From NCBI GenBank assembly GCA_001931905.2, contig MSJI02000146.1, forward strand, positions 1 through 46,916: a DNA stretch of 46,916 bases, read 5' to 3'. The position numbers and the translations under genes are program-made. Positions 1 through 10,542 of this stretch are shown in pieces (positions within the stretch are counted from its first letter, which is position 1; each line of letters begins with the position of its first letter). The stretch is from Cladosporium sp. IMV 00045. Its lineage: Eukaryota; Ascomycota; Dothideomycetes; Cladosporiales; Cladosporiaceae. The notes beneath the pieces are model-generated. The model was not told the origin of the DNA and searched no databases. It was given only the letters and a program-made list of their open reading frames with translations.

Positions 1-2
1 TG

Positions 3-911
3 GGCAGCAGCTACGGTCTGGGCATTGATATGTGGTCGTTTGGTTGCATTCTTGCAGAACTATGGACCGGCTACCCTATCTTCCCTGGCGAGAATGAACA
101 GGAACAGCTTGCCTGTATCATGGAAATCTTCGGACCGCCGGACAAGCACTTGGTTGAGAAATGCACACGCAAGAAGCTTTTCTTCGACTCGGTAGGAAAG
201 CCCAGAGTTACTGTCAGCAGCAAGGGCAGGAGGCGACGCCCGAGCAGTAAAACCTTACAGCAAGCGCTCAAGACGGACGACGAGGCTTTCATCGACTTCA
301 TCGCTCGTTGTCTGCGCTGGGACCCAGACCGCCGCATGAAGCCCAATGAGGCCATCAACCACCCGTTCATCACAAAATTGCCCATGAACCAGCGCCCAGG
401 TATTCCTGATGAAGCTCGGCGCGCAGCGCGTGTCCGTTCCGGCGCTTCAGGATCGACGAACGCACCGAATATTCCTTCTCCCGTGAAGCGTGCGGCAACC
501 CAGGGTAACGCCTTCGCGCAGCAACAAGTGCAAAACCAGAGCTCTAGCAGTATCCGCTCTGTCACCGGATCAACTCCGCAAACGACCATTCGCGTGAATC
601 AGCCTTCAGCAGGAAGCCCATCGAAGCCCACGCTCTCCAGCGTAGGCCGCCGACAATTGAGCGTCACATCAGCCAACAACGCCGCAGCCGTCGCCGGAAG
701 CAAACGCGCAAGCAACGGTCTCGTGCTCGGTTCGCAAACAAACCTCAGCGGACTGCCAACAATGCAGCAATCTGGCGCTCATCCGACTCGCCAGGGCAGC
801 CAAGCTCTCGCGGCAATGGCTGCCAAAGAGAGCATGTCGAATGTCAGCGGTGCTGGATCGAACTCGAGCGGAGCGACGTCCGGCTTGGGCAGTGCGAGGT
901 GGAGGTCATGA
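3..911 (+). CDS. pom1: Pom1-like DYRK-family protein kinase, 3' part only
   Basis: The reading frame is open from base 3 and ends at TGA 909-911, so the gene is cut by the left edge of the window. The visible start is the end of the activation segment and subdomain IX (GLGIDMWSFGCILAEL, where the Asp and the WSFGC are typical), followed by the CMGC/DYRK insert ending in GRRRRPSSKTLQQAL and the subdomain XI arginine region (CLRWDPDRRMKP). The kinase domain ends near residue 130 of this fragment. A tail of about 170 residues rich in Ser, Ala and Asn follows and is likely disordered. The pattern fits the C-terminal half of fungal Pom1-type DYRK kinases, which act in cell polarity and size control. 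I infer the Pom1 subtype from the RRRRPSSK insert and the tail. DYRK family is certain, the exact ortholog is likely. No intron is visible in this part. Confidence 0.9.
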   Translation, partial: GSSYGLGIDMWSFGCILAELWTGYPIFPGENEQEQLACIMEIFGPPDKHLVEKCTRKKLFFDSVGKPRVTVSSKGRRRRPSSKTLQQALKTDDEAFIDFIARCLRWDPDRRMKPNEAINHPFITKLPMNQRPGIPDEARRAARVRSGASGSTNAPNIPSPVKRAATQGNAFAQQQVQNQSSSSIRSVTGSTPQTTIRVNQPSAGSPSKPTLSSVGRRQLSVTSANNAAAVAGSKRASNGLVLGSQTNLSGLPTMQQSGAHPTRQGSQALAAMAAKESMSNVSGAGSNSSGATSGLGSARWRS

Positions 912-1903
912 TCTTTGCACATGTGCTTTGATGGACTCTGGCAGATCAAGAGCGTAGGATCAAGCGCTGATGATCGTGCGGCTGCCTTGTTGAAAGTTAT
1001 CACAGCATGCTTATCCCAACCTCGCATTACTACGACGAGCATATGCTTGCGGCTGCCGGACGGCGCATTCTCTCTGGCATTGGGTTTGAGGTATTTTGTT
1101 GCAGTCGTGAAACGAACATCACTTCGAATGCAAATGGACGGCCTCACCAAAGCAATCGGATAGGGACATTGGGTGTATGTATGTAGATACAAAGAGAGAA
1201 ACAGGTATCGGGGGATGAGATGAGATGAGATGAGATGAGAAATGAAAACGCAGCCATGATGAACGCGTGGGGGGCTGGGCAATGAATGAGATATACACAT
1301 TTTATTAATCGATAGGCCAGTCCGCTCTGAATATTATTTAATACTTCTATGATGTTCATTTACATTATCATATTCACAACTCGATCAATCAATGAAGGAG
1401 CATCTTCCAGCACTCGTTTCAGGAGCTTGGAGGGAGAAAGTGTAATCATCAGCCCTATGAAACCGGGCCTTCGTGTCAGATTCGGCGGGCGAACGTTGAA
1501 AGCTGGACCTTGCGCAGGAGGGAGACGTAAACCCAAATACAACATCCCCAAATCCACCACTACCGCCTTACCTAACTTTGTCCCACGTACCCTTTTTATT
1601 ATTGTTGTTCGATTTGTTTGTTCTCTCACCCTCCGTCGCATCTGGCAATGTCGACGAGGTAATCATCCCTCTCACACCCCGTCTACTTCTACACCAACAC
1701 CCGCCTACTTTTCCCGGGCACGGATGCCCTTCAGCGCTCGCACTGCGCACGAATAGGGACTCGTCAGCACCAGGTTAGGTATGTTCGCTGGCTCCATTCG
1801 ACACCCTCGCACGTGCAATATCACAAGTGCATTCTCGAACATGACCGACTGATGCTCCATCACAGCACTTGGGCCTCTACCACCTCCCTCTCAAACCGCA
1901 ACC
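912..1903. other. Intergenic: kinase 3' UTR and mnn9-like promoter
   Basis: No convincing gene lies here. Short frames on both strands lack homology and codon character. The stretch should hold the kinase 3' UTR, a (TGAGA)5 microsatellite at 1216-1240, and a pyrimidine-rich leader ahead of the mannosyltransferase start at 1904. Confidence 0.7.
1216..1240. repeat. (TGAGA)5 microsatellite
   Basis: Five perfect tandem TGAGA units, preceded by a partial unit (GA), in the likely 3' UTR or terminator region of the kinase gene. Confidence 0.95.
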
Positions 1904-3182
<1,279 letters not shown>

Positions 3183-4295
3183 GAAGAATCGAGAAGAAGA
3201 AGAGTGCGAGCTATTTTATACAAATTACCCTCTTTGTTTTTCTCCTCAAACTACCAAGAACCTCTTGTTATCCCCTTTTCCTCTTTCCCTTTCATCTTCT
3301 ATCTCTTCTTCGGTGAGCCGGCGTTTACAATCAGGTTTGGAATACACGCTTCTTTTCTTTTGTGGTGTGAAGAGAAGAAAGAGAGAAATGCTAAACTGAG
3401 TGTATGGATAGGGATGTATTATATTCAGGGCAATGGTTTCGATGCTTGCTGATTTCACGCATGTTTCAAGTTTCCGTTGAGATCTATCAACCTCGGTCAA
3501 ATCCAGGCCAGGGCAGCGGATCTTCGACCTGAACTGGCGGGCCGGATTTGGCCGTGTAATATCACGGCGGTGATTGATATGGATCCGGACTTTGAAATCA
3601 ATCCGCTTGGCTCGCAGAGTCTCGACGGTTTCGCGTCCTGGTCTGGCTCCTGATGGCTGAAGCATACGCGGGTATAGATAGGTGAGTAGTGGTAGGTAAG
3701 TATGAATGAGTAGGTAGGGGAGGGACGGAGGAAGGCGGGAAGGGGGAGAGGTAAGTATCTCTGAAGTGATCGAGGAAGACCAATTTGAATTGGCCCTCGT
3801 TTCGCATCATTCAAGAGTTCTTTCTCGCTTCACGAAGGCCGGGATGAGTTTGTCCGTCCGAGCATACCCATACTGAGGAGTTGGTGGGCTTTTGCTGATA
3901 GTGACAATAGTGACATGGCATACACTGGCTGCCATTTTCTTTTTCCTCATCTACCTACCTACCTGCAGCTGCGAGAGGTTTCCTTTTCTTGTTTGTCAAA
4001 TTCTGGAGGAAATCACTGAAGAGCGCCAACAGGTGAGGTCTGAGATGGGCGGCAAGGGATGTGTTCCATGCTGCGGCTGTGTGACCGGTGAAGACGCGCC
4101 ATCGACCTTGCATGTACCCGTTCTGCACGGCTTCTTTGATGCCTCCTGTCTTCGCGCGACCAGTTCAATTCTTATAAATCTCGGCTGCAACGACCGCTAC
4201 CACTTTGCGTCTTGGTCTTCTCAGAGCGACTCAGGACAACAAAAGCCAAATCGTTTGTTAACGGGTCTCGTCCCACAATACTCTCACAAAGAATC
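3183..4295. other. Intergenic; left edge of the 10-kb duplicated block
   Basis: No gene is supported. From about 3970 onward this DNA aligns patchily to 13548 onward (for example GAGGTTTCC at 3975 and 13550, and ACGCGCCA about 120-130 nt later in both), marking the visible left limit of the duplicated block. The rest is low-complexity T- and G-rich intergenic sequence. Confidence 0.6.
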
Positions 4296-5311
4296 ATGGC
4301 CAGCGATATGGCTATCTCGAATTGCGCAGCACCATCTCGGAAGAAGCTTACCTTCACTGCCAAACGTGCCAGCTTCCCAGTAGTTCGCTTCACTCCCTAC
4401 TCAAAGGCTGCCCTGCGACTTCTTCGCAGCAGACGTGCGCCGAGTCGACTCCCTAATCTCCCGCCAGAGCTGCTCATGGAAATCGCCAGACTCCTCCGAG
4501 CACGCGAGATCTGTTTTGAACCGCTTGCTGCGAGACTTCATCGACGCCAACCAAAAGGTCCTGGCCAAGGATATGATGCGCTTCCACAAGGCTCGACTGC
4601 GCCGCGAATACGAAACTCTCGTCACCATTCCGGGCAAATGCGACATCGTAGATGCAATGTTGTCGTACGTCTGCTACTACGGCATCGAAAACGCAAGCAA
4701 GGACAGAAGGCACGCTTGTCTGTTCACGAAGTTTAGGTCCATGGCATTCTTCCAACAGCTAAAAGTGCCAGGTCAACGCTATGCAGCATATTCGATTTTG
4801 CAAACCGCATTGGTCACCCTTGAGCAATTCTTCTTCAAAGAAGTCGGAGAAGCTGCCAATGTCAGCACGGACATTTTCAACCTGCATCTAAACAACGCCA
4901 TGCTTGACATCTCTGAGTTCTTAGAACTCGTCAATAGTGTGGAGCCTTTCGCTATCGACATGGAAGCTGTCCGAGAAAAGCTCAAAAGCCTCGCACTGGG
5001 CGGCCATGTAAGGCCTGGACCGTATTAGGATGAGTATCCCGAATACCTACTCACCCCTAGGCGCATCTGCGCCTGGAAATCCATGGAAGTAACGAAGATA
5101 CGAGCCTACCGCGGAATGCGGCTCCCGCTGTTCATGCGTTGCCATCTTGATCTCTCTATACTGCCCTTCGATGGTGCAGTCGCGTATTGCGCCATGAGTC
5201 GCTTCGCTGTTGATTTGATCGAGGGATTCCGCATGCGGAATCCGCATGCGGAATAAGGTCACGGCGAAATTGAGGAAGGTTGCCATTGTCGCTGAGATCT
5301 ACATTTGGTGA
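4296..5311 (+). pseudogene. Broken F-box protein gene (paralog of 14381-15298)
   Basis: The N-terminal frame from ATG 4296 includes a good F-box start (LPPELLMEIARLLRAREIC). Right after it, an 11-nt shortfall against the intact copy (19 nt instead of 30 between the Cys codon and the GACTTCATCGA block near 4532) shifts the frame. Homology resumes in another frame (LLRDFIDANQKVLAKDMMRF and so on). That frame meets TAG at 5026-5028, where the intact copy reads Ser (AGC after a shared CCGTAT). Similarity continues beyond to the common C-terminus (YCAMSRFAVDLI, then AEIYIW) at about 5311. A palindromic 29-nt tract at 5226-5254 adds another stop. The N-terminus is also longer than in the intact paralog. 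With two independent breaks it is almost certainly non-functional as an F-box protein. Confidence 0.85.
5226..5254. repeat. Tandem palindromic tract (CCGCATGCGGAAT x2)
   Basis: Two tandem 13-nt units at 5229-5241 and 5242-5254. Bases 5226-5241 and 5239-5254 are each a perfect 16-nt palindrome, ATTCCGCATGCGGAAT. The tract sits inside the F-box pseudogene and is absent from the intact paralog. Confidence 0.9.
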
Positions 5312-5728
5312 TCGTCCTTCGTGGGACAGATACGATGATTACAGTGTAATGTGGTTGAAGGATGCTCGTTGTGATCTCTGGGTGGCTTGCGTGCCCGGAG
5401 CGCTTGCTTGACCAAGCTTGCGCCGAACGGCTTTGGAGTTCTTCCATGGTGTGGCATTCTTGGTTCTCATATCATCCTCGATCGCATGAGACGCTTGGGC
5501 GAATTTGAGTGTGTCCTCCCAGGTGCTGCCCGCCGCGAAACCGAAGTCTGGATGTACACGCCGATGGATTTTTGGGACACTGCAAAGGAATCAGCTCTTG
5601 GCGGTGGTGATCAGGGAGATGATACCGACTGCACCACCATCGAGGGCACACGACTAATACATTATGCGAACGGCGTACTAGATCGACTTGGGCAAGGAAT
5701 GGATCACTTTGATTACATAGTACTCAAG
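5312..5728. other. Diverged spacer, possible decayed coding sequence
   Basis: Compared with 15299-15734, the two copies share scattered nucleotide similarity and some translated similarity (PMDFWDTAK here, PIDFWYTAR there), but with indels and no common initiator. I see no intact gene. It may be a worn coding remnant downstream of the F-box gene. Confidence 0.4.
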
Positions 5729-6185
5729 GAAGCAAACAAGCAGCCAGGTAGACATCGTGCTGTTAATAGTGTAATGGTACCACAACAAGCGACACTCCCA
5801 CGCTTCCAAATCCCGTTCGTAGAACATCGCTGTCACCAACATGACAATTCAAATAAGTACCACCAACATAAGCGCGATCACCGTACATCAGCACGATGCG
5901 AATCCGCGATCCACCATGCAAGCTACAGCCCTAAGCGCCGAAGGAACGCGGGCTGCCTCCGTTTGCTTAGGAATCACGCAATCGGGTCATCCGCGCGAGT
6001 GCGAAAGGCTACCTAAGGTACATGTACCTAACAACGTCCCCTGCGAGGTGATGACTATATATCTAACTCAAATCACGCCTTCTCTGGAGAATGCTAAATA
6101 CCCCTCTGCTCGCTCCTCTAAGTCGCGCGATCAAAGCTACGTCTCTCAACAACACGAAAAGCTAATTCATGACACGACACCAAAC
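5729..6185 (+). promoter_or_regulatory. Promoter and leader of the 45-codon micro-gene, copy 1
   Basis: Bases 5729-6070 are markedly better conserved with copy 2 (15735-16080) than the spacer on either side. The block holds a perfect 14-nt palindrome AGGTACATGTACCT (6016-6029) and a TATA-like TATATAT at 6056-6062, 124 nt upstream of the ATG at 6186. The initiator context CAAAC-ATG has A at -3. A frame open from 5841 through the micro-ORF exists in this copy only. In copy 2 it is interrupted, so it is probably chance. Confidence 0.55.
6016..6029. promoter_or_regulatory. 14-nt palindrome AGGTACATGTACCT, copy 1
   Basis: A perfect inverted repeat upstream of the TATA-like site of the micro-gene. 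The identical sequence occurs at 16028-16041 in copy 2, about 40 nt upstream of the TATA-like site in both copies. It could be a dimeric transcription-factor site. No factor is assigned. Confidence 0.5.
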
Positions 6186-6323
6186 ATGCCTTTAGTCGAC
6201 AGTATCGTTTCGATGTGGTCTTTCTGTCCTACTGGTGGACAGGTCCAGTTACCTCCTGCGGCTGCGAGTTCGGGAGGTGGTTCTGGGAAGGAGGCTACGA
6301 AGCCGGTACCGAAGACTGGCTGA
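6186..6323 (+). CDS. Unannotated 45-aa microprotein, copy 1
   Basis: ATG 6186 to TGA 6321-6323, 45 aa. The protein begins MPLVDSIVSMWSFCPTGG, continues with a QLPP-AAA-SSGGGSG stretch, and ends KEATKPVPKTG. The copy-2 ORF (16200-16337) encodes exactly the same peptide. The four nucleotide differences I see (Val GTT/GTC, Pro CCT/CCA, Gly GGA/GGC, Lys AAG/AAA) are all silent third-position changes, and there are no indels, while sequence just upstream and just downstream diverges with indels. That is the pattern of selection on the protein. A TATA-like site lies 124 nt upstream. It has a short hydrophobic amphipathic N-terminus, no clear transmembrane helix and a flexible Gly/Ser/Pro-rich tail. 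I recognise no family, and no function can be given. Confidence 0.65.
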   Translation: MPLVDSIVSMWSFCPTGGQVQLPPAAASSGGGSGKEATKPVPKTG

Positions 6324-7358
6324 GATCATAAATTCTGGAAGTTCGTTAGACCTGGATCGACCACGTGCTGTCACGGCAAGCTATACGAACGACAAGAGCT
6401 ATTTGATTGACCACGACATTTACCGTGCCGACGTATTTTACGAGGGCAGATGACGCCAGAAACGATTCCTACGACTTGACGAGCTCTGCCATAGCTCGCC
6501 GCACCAGCTTTGGGTCTCAAGTCGACGTGATACTTGAGAGACACTGGCGTTATCGACTGTAGGGTCTACCTGAACACGTTCGCGCCTGGCACTTCTTCGA
6601 TCCAGAGCATCTCTCTTTCCCAGCCAAGGAGTCCCATGGAGCTGTTCAGATTTGGGCATGTAGCAGTCGGAGGCTTGGGCAGGTATGTCTACGGACAGGA
6701 GGCGAGCGAAGGGCATGGGGTGGTCCAAGGAATTGCTCGAGGCATTACGAATGATGAATGGCGCATTGTTTAATGTAAAGTAGTTGCCCGAGGCAGGTCT
6801 AGGTACCTGGCCTTCTGCATCACCTGAATCAGAGTACTCCAAAGGAGCATTGTGCTTACTGTCTTCTGTTGACGGATGTCAGGCAAGGATCTGAGATCAA
6901 GCATAGCCCGAGCGAGGCAATGATGTGGTTCATGTGATGCTGTAAGCGCAATGTATACTGACGTCTGAATAAGATGTACAATATCACTACATACTTGCTC
7001 TCCAAGCGTGTGTGTAACCACCTAAACGCGAAACCATGCAATGTAGCGGTGGTGTCGTAGGTAGTTGTGCGTTTGATGCACGTGACATCAAAATCCGACC
7101 TCACTTCACCTCACTTCACTTCACTTTACCCCTCACTGCGCTGGGAGATTAATGCACATGCAACAGTATCATTGACTCACCGTCACACGTTGTAGAGAGC
7201 AGAATGATGACCAACGAAGGAAGAAACATGTGAAAACAGTCACCCCAACGCGTGCCCAAGCTCTTCTTTCGTTAAATCAACGTGCCTTCCGTGCCTTCCC
7301 CAATTGACCAACCCAGCCGACTCCCACAGCTGACCACTCACTCACTCACCTTCGGTCA
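6324..7358. other. Spacer with decayed coding remnant, and promoter of the 7359 gene
   Basis: At about 6515-6760 conceptual translation gives stretches such as RAWHFFDPEHLSFPAKES that match 16530-16800 in pieces of different frames (FPAKES in one frame there, RHFFDP in another). Both copies carry frame breaks, so I read it as a degraded exon rather than a gene. From about 7090 the DNA is again well conserved with copy 2 (CTCACTTCAC repeats, CTCACTGCGCTGGGAGATT, GACCAACGAAGGAAGAAACATGTGAAAA) and probably is the promoter of the next gene. Confidence 0.5.
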
Positions 7359-9083
7359 ATGCAGAACTCCAAACCAAATAAAAAGCCGCGAACAACAACC
7401 ATGGCGGGCATGAACCCAGAGCTCGCCATGTATCCGCCAACCCCCTTCGCGATCGCCTCGCCCTTCTCCCAATCCTTTGAGCCATCAAACTCGACAACCA
7501 ACCGCCCAAACCACAAGAAGACCAGAGCCGCGAGCTTCAGCTTCCGACCGCGCAAGTCGTCGCAGCACTCACCTGAGCTCCGCAAGTCATCACTTGAGCA
7601 ACCTATTGCGACAACGCCATCCACTGGCCAGTCCGAGACACCGCCAAACTATGCCGCTGCCACGCAAGCGTCCTCGATGTCGTCGCCGGCGATGAGCCCA
7701 CCTTTCTCAACCCCGGCTGTTTCACCACCCTCACTCCTCAAAAGCGCCACCACCCTTCGCCCCAAGCCGAGTTTCAGTCTCTTCGGACACCCTGCGCACG
7801 ACACGCCTTCCGTGCCGAAGGCGAAGCGCAACAGGCTGGTGCGCAGGAAGTACTCCGAGCCGGCGTTCGACATCGTGACTCCAAGCAGACCGCAAGCGAA
7901 TGCATTCACTGCAGATGAGGCAGCTCAGCACGAAGCGCAGACGGCGAGAGAAGCACCCTCGACCACCCACGAGCTGGAAGACACTTCCGCCACAGCAATC
8001 GCCACTTCCTCTAAGCTTGAGCAGCTCGACCCAGTCCAAGAAAGCCCCGCAGAGAAAGACTTCAGCATGGCCCTCTCAAACTCCGAAAAGGTAGACAGCG
8101 ACAACAGCCCACTCACCACCACCCCACCCCCGAAACGCTGGAGCCGCGCCCCTCTCCTCCCCGAACTCGACTTCGGCCTCACGCCCACCGACTCCCAACC
8201 CCTCCTATTCAACCCAACCACGCACCAAACCCCACCCGAAGCGAAAATAAACCTGTCCACCCTCCCCCTCCCCGCCGGCAAAACTCTCCCCAACCTCACC
8301 TCAACATCCGACCACAACAGCAAACCAACCTACCGCTGCGACGTGCACGCCTCCGACAGCGCCTCGCAACTCGCCATCGAGCACGCATGCCAAACCCTCG
8401 TGAGGTCCGCCGGCGGCACCATTCTCGACTCGTACTTCTACCCAGGCGGCTTTCTGTACGCGCTCCCGCCGGGGATTCGCGAGCCGATTGAGACGGGGGA
8501 GATTTCGCTCCCCGCGCCGGGGGCGAGGATCACGGTGGAGAATTGTAGGCGGTTCGGGGAGCCGCGGTTTGATGGGTTGAGGATGCATCCTGTCGGTGGA
8601 GGTGTTGGTGGGATGGCGGGGGAGGGGCTGAGGAGAAGGAGTGGGGGGTTGGTGGGGAAGTTGAGTAAGAGGAGGAAGATGGAGAATTTGAGGGTGCAGG
8701 AGTGGGTCAAGCAGAATGAGGTGGCGAAGGGGGAAGTAGCGGGGAAGGAAAGTGAAGAGGTGGCGGGTGGAGAGAAGGAGAGCAAAGACGAAACAGTCAA
8801 TGGTGTTTGTGCTAGCATCGGGAAGAAGCAGTTGCTGAAGAGCATTCCGGAGAACGGCGGTATTAGCCTCTCTTCCATCAAGAGCTTCGGCAAGCTTCGA
8901 TGCCACGGGAGTGAGGAGGCTGACCTCGGATCAAGCAAGCCTGCCCTGGCTACGCCGAGGAGCACGCAGAGCTTTCAGGGAGGAAACGAGAAGCGCTTTG
9001 CGATCGTGGCAGCTTCTTCCGTCAGCGATGAGGAGAGCGGCGCTGAAGAATGGGAGAGTGTGCAGAGCGAACTGTACGATTGA
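7359..9083 (+). CDS. Conserved fungal protein of unknown function, copy 1
   Basis: A single uninterrupted frame of 574 aa. No domain is recognised. The N-terminal third is rich in Ser, Pro and Thr (YPPTPFAIASPFSQSF, then a basic SFSFRPRKSSQ block). A basic segment VPKAKRNRLVRRKYSEPAF lies near residue 155. A more structured core at about residues 325-395 (YRCDVHASDSASQLAIEHAC, then ILDSYFYPGGFLYALPPGIR) is followed by a basic Gly/Arg/Lys stretch (KLSKRRKMENLRVQEW). The C-terminal 80 residues are acidic and end EEWESVQSELYD. The paralog at 17379-19115 has in-frame length changes only, which supports coding. An alternative start at 7401 (ACC-ATGG) has a better context than 7359. The basic clusters would suit a nuclear or regulatory protein, but that is a guess. 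Confidence 0.85.
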   Translation: MQNSKPNKKPRTTTMAGMNPELAMYPPTPFAIASPFSQSFEPSNSTTNRPNHKKTRAASFSFRPRKSSQHSPELRKSSLEQPIATTPSTGQSETPPNYAAATQASSMSSPAMSPPFSTPAVSPPSLLKSATTLRPKPSFSLFGHPAHDTPSVPKAKRNRLVRRKYSEPAFDIVTPSRPQANAFTADEAAQHEAQTAREAPSTTHELEDTSATAIATSSKLEQLDPVQESPAEKDFSMALSNSEKVDSDNSPLTTTPPPKRWSRAPLLPELDFGLTPTDSQPLLFNPTTHQTPPEAKINLSTLPLPAGKTLPNLTSTSDHNSKPTYRCDVHASDSASQLAIEHACQTLVRSAGGTILDSYFYPGGFLYALPPGIREPIETGEISLPAPGARITVENCRRFGEPRFDGLRMHPVGGGVGGMAGEGLRRRSGGLVGKLSKRRKMENLRVQEWVKQNEVAKGEVAGKESEEVAGGEKESKDETVNGVCASIGKKQLLKSIPENGGISLSSIKSFGKLRCHGSEEADLGSSKPALATPRSTQSFQGGNEKRFAIVAASSVSDEESGAEEWESVQSELYD

Positions 9084-9172
9084 GAACTGACAGAAAAAGG
9101 GCGGAAGAAGAATGAGGGTTGGTCTATTGGTTTGATTGAAGGATCTCTATGGGGCTTGAAGTGAGCATTGCA

Positions 9173-10542
9173 TCACTCCCAGCTAATTCTGTTCGATTGG
9201 TTAGCACACTCCTTGTAAACCTCAAATTGAAACGAGAATGTTGAAACTTACCCAAGCATAATACTCGCTCCGACAGCCATAGCCAGAAACTGTGTCGCGA
9301 TACCCTTAAGCTCCTTAAGCTTGTTCGGGCCAGTCTCCAACATCTCAGGAATGACACCGACGGTGCCGACGTAGAGGAACGTGCCGGCCGTGAACGGGAG
9401 CAGGAGATCACCCCACTGCAAACTCGTGCCCAGCAGACCCTGGTTACCGAGACCTTTGGCCAGCTCGACGGATGCACTGTTGCCTCCAAACTCCTGGACG
9501 GCAACGCCAATGGCAGTGCCCAGGACGGCTCCCATCGCAGTGACGAACTGAAGACCCATGGCGAGCTTCTTGCTCATACCGCCTTGGATGAGAAGAGCGA
9601 AGTCGCCGACTTCGTGAGGGATCTCGTGACAGAAGACGGCGAGGGTAGTTGTAGCGCCGATGGTGGGAGAGGCGTAGAAGGAGGAGCTCAGAGCGAGACC
9701 ATCGGTGATGTTGTGGGTGAAGTCCGCGACGATGTTGAGGTATGCGGACAGCTTGATCTCCTTCTTAGGCGGCTCGTTGCTGGAAGTGACTGGTGGAGCG
9801 TTTTTGGTCTCATTGGCCTTGCGGTTGCGGAGTCCAGCATCGATATCTTCGACGGCGGTCGCTTTGGCCTTGGCATCTCCGAGATGACCATTGCTGGGCT
9901 CGGAAGCGTGGCTATGGTCGTGGGTGTGTCCTTCCCCGCCAGTAGCGATCCTCAAACCCTTGTCCATTGCGACGAAAGTGACAAATCCAACCATGATTGC
10001 AACGCCGAGCAGAAGGTTCTTGTTCGGCTCGACCAGTCTCACACGCACCTCTCCTTCCGGAACCTCGCCCAGGAAGATCTCAGGCAGCAAATGGAACAGC
10101 GTGTCACCAAGCAACCCGCCCACGGCGAATGCAACCATGACGTTCAGGCTGCTCGGGTCGACATTGGTGGGTACAAGGGCGAGGAGGAAGTTCGGAGGAC
10201 CAGAGATGTACGCCGTTGCGACGAAGGAGTTGATCGCTGGGGAGGTGAAGGGGAAGAGCATCTTGAATGTCTGTTGGAGCATGGACGAGTGTTCTTCGCC
10301 TTCCGAGGCATGGTGGGCGGTCAATTCCTCGACGACAGGACAAGACTGGGCGCGTTGGTTAGTAGAGCTCATGCAATGTAGGATATCAATTTACTTACCT
10401 GCAATCTATCCTCGATCTCTTGCGTGCTGAGCGAGCCGACATCGTACTTGACCGCTGATTTCAGAGTCTCTTGTGCAAGAGCCGAGCAGATCAATACAGC
10501 AACCAGGGCTAGCAAAGTCAGCTTCATACCCTTGACACCCAT
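9173..10542 (-). CDS. yke4: ZIP zinc transporter, Yke4/KE4 (SLC39A7) type, copy 1
   Basis: Three exons on the minus strand: 10542-10399, 10345-9252 and 9188-9173, giving 417 aa. Intron 1 (10398-10346, GTAAGT...CCCAG, branch CTAAC) joins a signal-peptide exon (MGVKGMKLTLLALVAVLICS, cleaved after ALAQ) to SCPVVEEL. Intron 2 (9251-9189, GTAAGT...CAG, branch CTAAC) adds a 16-nt last exon, so the protein ends LGISWE rather than at the TAA inside the intron. The ZIP core is clear: HNITDG in TM4 and HEIPHEVGDFALL in TM5, the metal-site motifs of the LIV-1/KE4 group. A His-rich cytosolic loop (EGHTHDHSHASEP) lies between TM3 and TM4. Family members move zinc between the ER or secretory lumen and the cytosol. 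The copy-2 protein differs at roughly ten positions, mostly in the signal peptide and the loops. Confidence 0.93.

Noticed and set aside
1360..1756. Overlapping short frames on both strands between the kinase and mnn9-like genes
   Set aside because: No homology, no splice partners and no codon character. Better seen as UTR or promoter sequence.
3204..3665. Short frames downstream of the mnn9-like gene
   Set aside because: Low-complexity T-rich DNA on one strand, without protein-like composition. Consistent with a 3' UTR.
5841..6185. An N-terminal extension of the copy-1 micro-ORF
   Set aside because: The frame is interrupted in copy 2 and an indel near 6015 shifts it, so it is not conserved as protein.
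9584..10381. A 265-codon plus-strand frame opposite the ZIP gene, present in both copies
   Set aside because: Conservation is explained by the ZIP protein on the other strand. Changes between copies are silent for ZIP but not for this frame.
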